This document shows, piece by piece, positions 13,632-19,308 of a stretch of 19,308 bases of DNA. How positions within the stretch are numbered: position 1 is the first letter of the stretch; each line of letters begins with the position of its first letter. The notes beneath the pieces are model-generated. The model ran no database searches. It saw nothing but the letters and a program-made list of their open reading frames with translations, and was not told where the DNA came from. The DNA is taken from assembly GCA_012519525.1 (NCBI GenBank), contig JAAYQB010000120.1, forward strand, positions 1 to 19,308, given 5' to 3'. The DNA is from Bacteroidales bacterium. GTDB taxonomy: Bacteria > Bacteroidota > Bacteroidia > Bacteroidales > WCHB1-69. A program made the translations under genes and the position numbers.

Positions 13632-15017
13632 ATGAAAAAACTTATAGCAACAATTAAGAACATTTATAATATTGAAGAGTTACGTAATCGAATTCTTTAT
13701 ACCTTAGGTATTGTGTTAATATATAGAGTCGGTTCTTATATTGCACTACCGGGTGTAGATGTTCAAGCACTTGCCAACACCTCTTTTACATCAAGCTCTC
13801 GCGAAGGCTTGTTGGGTTTGTTGGATATGTTTTCAGGTGGTGCGTTCTCTAATGCATCTATTTTTGCATTGGGAATTATGCCTTATATTTCGGCATCCAT
13901 TGTTATACAATTGATGACCTTAGTAGTACCTTACTTTCAACGTTTACAGAAAGAAGGAGAAAGTGGCAGAAAAAAAATCAATCAATTAACAAGATTTTTA
14001 ACCATAGCCGTTACGGCACTACAAGCACCTGCTTATTTGACTAATTTAGTGTCGCAAGTAGGATTAAACTCAGGCGTTTTCCATACATTTACAGGAGAAC
14101 CAATAGTCGCTGGATCGGGTTTGCCATGGTCGTTTACGTTTGTGTCTATTATCGTTTTAGTGTCAAGCACATTGTTTATTATGTGGTTAGGAGAACGAAT
14201 TACGGATAAAGGAATCGGAAATGGTATTTCTCTTTTAATTATGGTGGGTATTATAGCACGTTTACCTTTTGCATTATCGGCTGAATTTGTTTCAAAAGTA
14301 GCTGAAAGAGGAAACGGAGGTCTTATTACTTTCCTTATCGAACTATTAGTATTATTAGCTGTCGTGTTGATTTCTATTTTATTAGTACAAGGCACACGCA
14401 AAATTCCCGTACAATATGCTAAAAGAATTGTCGGTAATAAACAATATGGCGGTCAAAGACAATATTTACCGATTAAAGTAAATGCTGCAGGAGTAATGCC
14501 TATCATTTTTGCACAAGCAATTATGTTTTTACCGTTAACATTAATGGGTTTTGCTTCTAATAGCGAAACAATGGGCGCTTTAGCCGCTGCCTTAACAAAC
14601 AATACAGGTTTTTGGTATAATTTTATTTTTGCAATACTAATTATATTATTTACCTATTTTTATACTGCAATCACCTTTAATCCCAATCAAATTGCAGACG
14701 ATATGAAGAAAAACGGAGGATTTATTCCGGGCATTAAACCGGGAAAAAAGACAGTTGAATTTATTGATAATGTTATTTCTAAAGTAACATTACCGGGTTC
14801 AATCTTCCTTGCATTTATTGCTATTATGCCGGCATTTGCCAGAATATTTGGAATAAATTCTCAATTTGCACAGTTTTTTGGCGGAACATCATTATTGATT
14901 ATGGTAGGAGTAGTGTTAGATACGCTACAACAAATAGAAAGTCATTTGTTAATGCGTCACTATGATGGATTAACAAAATCGGGTAGAATAAAAGGACGTA
15001 GCACTCTTCCTATTTAA
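13632..15017 (+). CDS. secY: Protein translocase subunit SecY
   Basis: SecY forms the channel of the SecYEG translocon in the inner membrane and takes exported and membrane proteins from SecA or the ribosome. The 461-residue product has ten expected transmembrane segments, the first at about 22-40. The plug and second segment lie around LLDMFSGGAFSNASIFALG (63-81), and the family motif GERITDKGIGNGISLL is at about 187-202. The cytoplasmic loop between segments 8 and 9 holds FNPNQIADDMKKNGGFIPG, and the C-terminal YDGLTKSGRIKGR tail is conserved. Size is slightly above E. coli (443). The usual partner gene adk is not present; map follows 25 bases later. Confidence 0.99.
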   Translation: MKKLIATIKNIYNIEELRNRILYTLGIVLIYRVGSYIALPGVDVQALANTSFTSSSREGLLGLLDMFSGGAFSNASIFALGIMPYISASIVIQLMTLVVPYFQRLQKEGESGRKKINQLTRFLTIAVTALQAPAYLTNLVSQVGLNSGVFHTFTGEPIVAGSGLPWSFTFVSIIVLVSSTLFIMWLGERITDKGIGNGISLLIMVGIIARLPFALSAEFVSKVAERGNGGLITFLIELLVLLAVVLISILLVQGTRKIPVQYAKRIVGNKQYGGQRQYLPIKVNAAGVMPIIFAQAIMFLPLTLMGFASNSETMGALAAALTNNTGFWYNFIFAILIILFTYFYTAITFNPNQIADDMKKNGGFIPGIKPGKKTVEFIDNVISKVTLPGSIFLAFIAIMPAFARIFGINSQFAQFFGGTSLLIMVGVVLDTLQQIESHLLMRHYDGLTKSGRIKGRSTLPI

Positions 15018-15042
15018 AAAAATGTTGTAAATTTTAGGGAAA

Positions 15043-15819
15043 GTGATACATTTAAAGACGGAAAAAGAAATAGATATTATAAAACAAAGTTCTTTGATAG
15101 TTGGAAAAACCTTGGCGGAAGTTGCAAAAATAATTCGACCGGGGATGATGTGTAAAGTCTTAGATAAAGTAGCAGAAGAATTTATCCGCGATAATGGAGC
15201 AGTGCCATCTTTTAAAGGATATAATGGATTTCCTGCAACATTATGCATCTCGGTAAACGATGTGATAGTACACGGCATTCCGGGAAATTATGAACTACAA
15301 GAAGGAGATATCGTATCGGTAGATTGCGGAGCAAAAAAAAACGGCTTTCACGCTGATTACGCATACACTTTTTATGTAGGAAAGGTAGTGGAAGAAATTC
15401 AAAATCTTTGTATAAGAACAAAAGAATCTTTATACAAAGGTATCGAACAGGCAAAAGAAGGAAATAGGATAGGAGATATAAGCTATGCTGTTCAGTCTTA
15501 TGTGGAAAGTTTTGGATATTCGGTTGTAAGAGAATTAATTGGACATGGCGTAGGAAAATATTTACACGAAAAACCGGATGTCCCGAATTATGGACAAAAA
15601 GGAAAAGGACCGAAAATCAAAAAAGGAATGGTTTTTTGCATAGAACCGATGATTAATTTAGGATTGAGGTACATACGAATTGATAGAGACGGTTGGACAA
15701 TGCGGACGGCAGACGGAAAACACTCGGCACACTTTGAGCACATGGTAGCAATCAGGGAAAAAGGAACGGAAATATTATCAACATACGAATATATAGAAGA
15801 AGTATTAAATAAAAAATAA
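15043..15819 (+). CDS. map: Methionine aminopeptidase, type I
   Basis: This enzyme removes the initiator methionine from new proteins in the cytoplasm. The 258-residue product has the complete metal site: Asp94, Asp105, His168, Glu201 and Glu232, plus the substrate-binding His77 (VNDVIVHGIP) and His175. It is the plain type Ia form with no N-terminal zinc-finger extension. The start is GTG at 15043, which gives the usual N-terminus; the ATG at 15022 meets a stop after one codon. AGGGA just before the GTG is too close (2 bases) to be a normal binding site. The stop is followed with no gap by infA. Confidence 0.97.
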   Translation: MIHLKTEKEIDIIKQSSLIVGKTLAEVAKIIRPGMMCKVLDKVAEEFIRDNGAVPSFKGYNGFPATLCISVNDVIVHGIPGNYELQEGDIVSVDCGAKKNGFHADYAYTFYVGKVVEEIQNLCIRTKESLYKGIEQAKEGNRIGDISYAVQSYVESFGYSVVRELIGHGVGKYLHEKPDVPNYGQKGKGPKIKKGMVFCIEPMINLGLRYIRIDRDGWTMRTADGKHSAHFEHMVAIREKGTEILSTYEYIEEVLNKK

Positions 15820-16041
15820 ATGGCAAAACAGTCAACGATAGAACAATACGGTATAGTGTTAGAATCACTTGGAAATGCAATGTTTCGTGTCGAATTAGAA
15901 AACGGACACAAAGTAACTGCATATATTTCAGGGAAGATGAGAATGCACTATATTAAAATTTTACCGGGCGATAAGGTAAAAATGGAAATGTCTATTTATG
16001 ACTTATCAAAAGCCAGAATTATATTTAGGTATAAAAATTAA
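15820..16041 (+). CDS. infA: Translation initiation factor IF-1
   Basis: IF-1 binds the 30S A site during initiation and aids IF-2 and IF-3. The 73-residue product is a single OB fold of the S1 type: MAKQSTIEQYGIVLESLGNAMFRVELENGH, then SGKMRMHYIKILPGDKVKMEMSIYDLSKARIIFR. Length is normal (about 72). Its ATG follows the map stop directly. rpmJ follows after 13 bases, the common IF-1/L36 pairing. Confidence 0.98.
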   Translation: MAKQSTIEQYGIVLESLGNAMFRVELENGHKVTAYISGKMRMHYIKILPGDKVKMEMSIYDLSKARIIFRYKN

Positions 16042-16054
16042 GATTGGAATAAGC

Positions 16055-16171
16055 ATGAAAGTTAGAACATCAGTTAAAAAAAGAACAGACGACTGTAAAA
16101 TTGTACGTCGTAAAGGGGTTGTTTATGTGATTAACAAAAAAAATCCTAAATTTAAACAAAGACAAGGTTAA
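16055..16171 (+). CDS. rpmJ: 50S ribosomal protein L36, zinc-free form
   Basis: bL36 is the smallest 50S protein. The frame from ATG 16055 gives 38 residues: MKVRTSVKKRTDDCKIVRRK, a central YVINKK and the end KFKQRQG. In the zinc-binding form three Cys and one His (11, 14, 27 and 33 in E. coli) hold the metal; here positions 11, 27 and 33 are Thr, Asn and Phe and only Cys14 remains, so it cannot form the zinc ribbon. This is the C-minus type that I recall from other Bacteroidota. Place between infA and rpsM confirms identity. Confidence 0.96.
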   Translation: MKVRTSVKKRTDDCKIVRRKGVVYVINKKNPKFKQRQG

Positions 16172-16200
16172 AATTAAATAGATAAACTAAAAAGAAGTAT

Positions 16201-16575
16201 ATGGCAAGAATTGCTGGTATTGATTTACCAAAAAACAAAAGAGGAGAAATCGGTTTAACGTATATCTACGGAATTGGAAGGACGACGGCTCAACGAATAT
16301 TGACGAAAGCCAATGTTTCTTGGGATAAGAAAGTTCAAGATTGGAATGACGAAGATTTAAATGCTATCCGTACTATCATTGGTGAAATGAAAATAGAAGG
16401 AGCATTGCGTTCGGAAGTACAAATGAACATTAAACGTTTAATGGACATAGGTTGCTATCGAGGCATACGACACCGTCTCGGATTACCTGTTAGAGGACAA
16501 TCAACAAAAAACAATGCGCGGACGCGTAAAGGAAGAAAGAAAATTGTTGCAAATAAGAAAAAAGCAACAAAGTAA
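16201..16575 (+). CDS. rpsM: 30S ribosomal protein S13
   Basis: uS13 sits at the top of the 30S head, contacts S19 and P-site tRNA, and makes inter-subunit bridges. The 124-residue product begins MARIAGIDLPKNKRGEIGLT, has the helix-hairpin-like segment YIYGIGRTTAQRIL (about 21-34), and ends with the RGIRHRLGLPVRGQSTKNNARTRKGRKK tail that reaches the P site. Length is normal. Twenty-nine bases separate it from rpmJ, and 40 from rpsK. Confidence 0.99.
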   Translation: MARIAGIDLPKNKRGEIGLTYIYGIGRTTAQRILTKANVSWDKKVQDWNDEDLNAIRTIIGEMKIEGALRSEVQMNIKRLMDIGCYRGIRHRLGLPVRGQSTKNNARTRKGRKKIVANKKKATK

Positions 16576-16615
16576 AAAATTAGAAAATAAACTTTAAGAG
16601 AATAAAAAATCGTTT

Positions 16616-17005
16616 ATGGCAAAATCAGCAAAAGTTACGAAGAAAAGAGTCGTAAAAGTAGATGCGGTAGGAAAAGCATTTGTTCAAGCATCTTTTAATA
16701 ATGTTATTGTTACTTTAACCAATAATTATGGTCAAGCTATTTCTTGGTCATCGGCTGGGAAAATGGGATTTAGAGGTTCAAAGAAAAACACCCCTTATGC
16801 AGCTCAAATGGCAGCGCAAGATGCTGCAAAAGTAGCTTATGATTTGGGGTTAAGAAAAGTAAAAGTCTTTGTTAAAGGACCCGGTGGAGGAAGAGAGTCG
16901 GCAATTAGAACCATCAATGCTGCAGGTATTGAAGTTGCGGAAATAGTTGACGTAACACCATTACCGCATAATGGTTGCAGACCTCCTAAAAGAAGAAGAG
17001 TTTAA
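16616..17005 (+). CDS. rpsK: 30S ribosomal protein S11
   Basis: uS11 forms part of the 30S platform near the E site. The 129-residue protein has a basic N-terminal stretch and the core VQASFNNVIVTLTNNYGQAISWSSAGKMGFRGSKKNTPYAAQ, ending in VTPLPHNGCRPPKRRRV, the signature tail of the family. The KKNTPYAAQ block is at about 54-62. Length is normal. It sits between rpsM and rpsD as in other alpha operons. Confidence 0.99.
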   Translation: MAKSAKVTKKRVVKVDAVGKAFVQASFNNVIVTLTNNYGQAISWSSAGKMGFRGSKKNTPYAAQMAAQDAAKVAYDLGLRKVKVFVKGPGGGRESAIRTINAAGIEVAEIVDVTPLPHNGCRPPKRRRV

Positions 17006-17038
17006 TAATTTAAGAAAAACAGTTTAATTTAGATAAAA

Positions 17039-17653
17039 ATGGCAAGATATATTGGTCCAAAATCAAAAATAGCGAGGAAATTTAGAGATCCTATATACGG
17101 TCCTGATAAATATTTAGAAAAGAAAAATTATCCTCCCGGACAACACGGTATTAATAAAAAAAGAGGAGCAGGTAAGTTATCGGAATATGGGTTACAATTG
17201 CAAGAAAAACAAAAAGCAAAATACACCTATGGAATTTTAGAAAAACAATTCAAGAATATTTATCGAAAAGCTTCTGCAAAAAAAGGAGTTACAGGAGAAA
17301 TATTATTGCAATTAATAGAATCTCGTTTAGATAATATAGTTTATCGTTTAGGAATAGCTCCCACAAGAGCGGCAGCACGCCAATTGGTAACACATAAACA
17401 TATTGTTGTGAATGAAAAAGTTATTAATATTCCTTCTTATACATTAAAAGTAGGAGATATTGTTGGTGTAAGAGAACGCTCAAAAGCTCTTGAAACAATA
17501 CAAGAATCTTTAAGTCGACATTCGGCAAGCAGGTATCCATGGTTAGAGTGGGATAGCAACAGCATGGCAGGAAAATACATGATGATTCCCGAAAGAGATA
17601 TGATACCGGAAAACATTCAAGAACAGTTGATTGTAGAGTTATATTCTAAATAA
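17039..17653 (+). CDS. rpsD: 30S ribosomal protein S4, zinc-free form
   Basis: uS4 starts assembly of the 30S body by binding the 5' domain of 16S rRNA, and with S5 it forms the accuracy interface. In E. coli it also represses the alpha operon. The 204-residue product begins MARYIGPKSKIARKFRD, holds NYPPGQHGINKKRG (about 30-43), and the S4 RNA-binding domain with ESRLDNIVYRLGIAPTRAAARQLV (about 95-118). The N-terminal region carries no cysteines, so this is the zinc-free type. The gene is 33 bases after rpsK and 37 before rpoA. Confidence 0.99.
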   Translation: MARYIGPKSKIARKFRDPIYGPDKYLEKKNYPPGQHGINKKRGAGKLSEYGLQLQEKQKAKYTYGILEKQFKNIYRKASAKKGVTGEILLQLIESRLDNIVYRLGIAPTRAAARQLVTHKHIVVNEKVINIPSYTLKVGDIVGVRERSKALETIQESLSRHSASRYPWLEWDSNSMAGKYMMIPERDMIPENIQEQLIVELYSK

Positions 17654-17690
17654 AAACTAAGTTAATAATAAATAAAAAAAATATAATAAA

Positions 17691-18689
17691 ATGGTTATAA
17701 TACCTTTTCAAAAACCGGATAAAGTAATAATGTTGGAAGCCAATGACTATTTTGGAGTCTTTGAATTCCGACCCTTAGAACCCGGCTATGGAGTTACAAT
17801 AGGAAATGCTTTACGCAGAGTACTTTTATCTTCTCTTGAAGGATTTGCAATCACATCTATTAAAATAGAAGGAGTATTGCACGAATTCTCAACAATACCC
17901 GGAGTTCTTGAAGATGTTACAGATATTATTCTGAACATAAAACAAATTCGATTAAAAAGTAAAATTGAAAATCAAACAAATGAAAAAGTTAGTTTTACTA
18001 TTGTAGGACAAAACGAATTTAAAGCAGGCGATATCAATGACTTTTTAAGCGGATTCCAAGTGCTAAACGAAGATCTTCATATTTGTACTATGGAGCCAAG
18101 TGTGAAATTGGATATAGAATTAACTATTGACAAAGGGCGCGGTTATGTACCGGTAGAAGAGAACAGACAAGCACATAATGAAATTGGAGTTATAGCATTA
18201 GATTCTATTCATACACCGCTTAAAAATGTTATGTACAGAGTAGAAAACTATCGGGTAGAGCAAAAAACCGATTTTGAAAAATTGATTTTTGAAATTACAA
18301 CCGACGGTTCGGTACATCCGAAAGAAGCATTGAAAAAAGCAGCTAAAGTTTTAATACATCACTTCATTCTTTTCTCTGAAGAAAGAATAACAATGAATAT
18401 TGACGAACTATCTTTAAGTGAAGAATTTGATGAAACCTCATTGCATATCCGAAAACTATTGAAACAGAGATTAGTAGATATGGAACTTTCTGTAAGAGCA
18501 TTGAATTGTTTAAGATCTGCCGATATAGAAACCTTAGGCGATTTAGTTGCAGTTCATAAGTCCGACTTGTTAAAACTTAGAAATTTCGGAAGAAAATCAT
18601 TGACCGAATTGGAAGAGTTTGTTAAATCAAGAGGATTGGAATTTGGAATGAATGTGGCAAAATATAAATTAGATTTAGAAAAAGAATAG
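17691..18689 (+). CDS. rpoA: DNA-directed RNA polymerase subunit alpha
   Basis: Alpha dimerises to seed RNA polymerase assembly and its C-terminal domain binds upstream promoter DNA and activators. The 332-residue protein starts MVIIPFQKPDKVIMLEA and has the NTD dimer block GNALRRVLLSSLEGFA (38-53), then HEFSTIPGVLEDV. A flexible linker near 235-255 leads to the C-terminal domain, in which LSVRALNCLRSADIETLGDL contains Arg269 and Asn272, corresponding to DNA-binding E. coli Arg265 and Asn268. The C-terminal NFGRKSLTELEE is conserved. It follows rpsD by 37 bases and leads into rplQ after 4. Confidence 0.99.
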   Translation: MVIIPFQKPDKVIMLEANDYFGVFEFRPLEPGYGVTIGNALRRVLLSSLEGFAITSIKIEGVLHEFSTIPGVLEDVTDIILNIKQIRLKSKIENQTNEKVSFTIVGQNEFKAGDINDFLSGFQVLNEDLHICTMEPSVKLDIELTIDKGRGYVPVEENRQAHNEIGVIALDSIHTPLKNVMYRVENYRVEQKTDFEKLIFEITTDGSVHPKEALKKAAKVLIHHFILFSEERITMNIDELSLSEEFDETSLHIRKLLKQRLVDMELSVRALNCLRSADIETLGDLVAVHKSDLLKLRNFGRKSLTELEEFVKSRGLEFGMNVAKYKLDLEKE

Positions 18690-18693
18690 AGAT

Positions 18694-19308
18694 ATGAGAC
18701 ACGGGAAAAAAGTAAAATCATTAGGTAGAAAAAGTGCTCATCGAAAAGCGATGTTATCCAATATGGCAACATCTTTAATTATGCACAAAAGGATAACTAC
18801 AACAGTAGCTAAAGCCAAGGCACTTCGAAAATACATAGAGCCGTTAATTACAAAAGCAAAAACCGATTCCACTCATTCAAGACGCATTGTGTTTAGCTAT
18901 TTACAAGATAAAGCAGCAATCACTGAATTGTTTAGAGAAATTTCGCCGAAAATTGCCGATAGACCGGGCGGATATACACGTATTTTACGTACGGGATTTC
19001 GTATAGGCGATGGTGCCGAAATGTGTATTATTGAGTTAGTAGATTATAACGACAACTATACGCAAAGCAAAGGTGCTAAAAAAGCGAAGGCAAAAACAAC
19101 TCGTAGAGGTAGAGGTAGAGGTAAAAAAGAAGCTCTTGAAACAACATCCGCAACAACACCAATTGTAGAAGAAAAAACAACTGAGAAAACAGAAGCTGAA
19201 GTAGAAACAACTGAAGTAGAAGAAAAAGAAGATAAAAAAGTTAAAGAAGAGAAAGTAAAAAAAGTAGAAGAAGTTGAAGAAAAAGAAGTTGAAGAAAAAG
19301 AAGTTGAA
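18694..19308 (+). CDS. rplQ: 50S ribosomal protein L17, 3' end cut off by the window edge
   Basis: bL17 is a 50S protein near the tunnel exit. From ATG 18694 the frame stays open to the window end, giving at least 205 residues. The core (about 1-120) is standard: MRHGKKVKSLGRKSAHRKAM, then TTTVAKAKALRKYIEPLI and the end block RPGGYTRILRTGFRIGDGAEM. Past about 120 comes a tail unlike E. coli L17 (127 residues in total): a basic RRGRGRGKK piece (three AGAGGT repeats at 19105-19122), then an acidic, Glu/Lys/Thr-rich stretch ending in repeats of a five-residue VEEKE unit. C-terminal tails on L17 occur in Bacteroidota; this one is long and strikingly repetitive. It is probably disordered. The full length cannot be known. 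Confidence 0.97.
   Translation, partial: MRHGKKVKSLGRKSAHRKAMLSNMATSLIMHKRITTTVAKAKALRKYIEPLITKAKTDSTHSRRIVFSYLQDKAAITELFREISPKIADRPGGYTRILRTGFRIGDGAEMCIIELVDYNDNYTQSKGAKKAKAKTTRRGRGRGKKEALETTSATTPIVEEKTTEKTEAEVETTEVEEKEDKKVKEEKVKKVEEVEEKEVEEKEVE
19273..19308 (+). repeat. 15-base tandem repeat in the L17 tail, running off the window edge
   Basis: The unit GTTGAAGAAAAAGAA occurs at 19273-19287 and 19288-19302, and a third copy begins at 19303 and is cut at 19308. Each unit encodes Val-Glu-Glu-Lys-Glu in frame. Similar but degraded VEE/KEE units lie just upstream (19200-19272). Being in frame, loss or gain of units would change tail length without breaking the gene. Confidence 0.85.

Noticed and set aside
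1814..18772. Many open frames of 60-160 codons on the - strand across the ribosomal cluster
   Set aside because: Each lies inside a clearly identified + strand gene, has low-complexity composition and shows no domain; they are antisense shadows of AT-rich lysine/glutamate codons.
1..19308. A hidden mobile element, CRISPR array or unfamiliar gene system
   Set aside because: Apart from the single orphan gene and the upstream gap, all sequence from 1253 on is covered by core housekeeping genes with tiny gaps; no transposase, integrase, terminal repeats or spacer arrays are seen.

Overview
The window carries a Bacteroidota-type ribosomal protein super-operon, all on the + strand and strongly AT-rich. 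The gene order is rpsL-rpsG-fusA-rpsJ-rplC-rplD-rplW-rplB-rpsS-rplV-rpsC-rplP-rpmC-rpsQ-rplN-rplX-rplE-rpsN-rpsH-rplF-rplR-rpsE-rpmD-rplO-secY-map-infA-rpmJ-rpsM-rpsK-rpsD-rpoA-rplQ. The str, S10, spc and alpha operons of E. coli are thus joined into one 33-gene run with no tuf after fusA and no adk after secY. The Bacteroidota assignment rests on this order, on the protein sequences (zinc-free forms of S4, S14 and L36, long L22, L17 with a C-terminal tail), on the general lack of Shine-Dalgarno sequences, and on a TTTG / TAnnTTTG promoter ahead of rpsL. The ~100-residue S14 looks closer to Bacteroidales than to flavobacterial forms. This is recognition from memory, not a search, and I cannot name genus or species.

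Region by region: bases 1-48 hold a probable intrinsic terminator of a gene lying upstream of the window. Bases 152-727 encode a small predicted secreted protein that I do not recognise. Bases 728-1252 are non-coding and packed with A- and T-runs. They contain terminator-like hairpins behind the small gene, a perfect 24-bp palindrome (1097-1120), and the predicted super-operon promoter (about 1156-1183) with a short leader. From 1253 to the window end the 33 genes follow with gaps of 0-55 bases and a few overlaps; I saw no convincing terminator or internal promoter. rplQ runs off the 3' edge inside an acidic, lysine/glutamate-rich repeat tail.

Together the genes make 28 ribosomal proteins from both subunits, the translocase EF-G, initiation factor IF-1, the SecY export channel, methionine aminopeptidase, and the RNA polymerase alpha subunit. 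One transcription unit therefore couples ribosome building, initiation, elongation, N-terminal processing, export and transcription.

I found no mobile element, CRISPR array, RNA gene or unfamiliar multi-gene system. This is essentially a core housekeeping region. The points worth a second look are the palindrome and repeats around the super-operon promoter, the orphan secreted protein, and the repetitive L17 tail.
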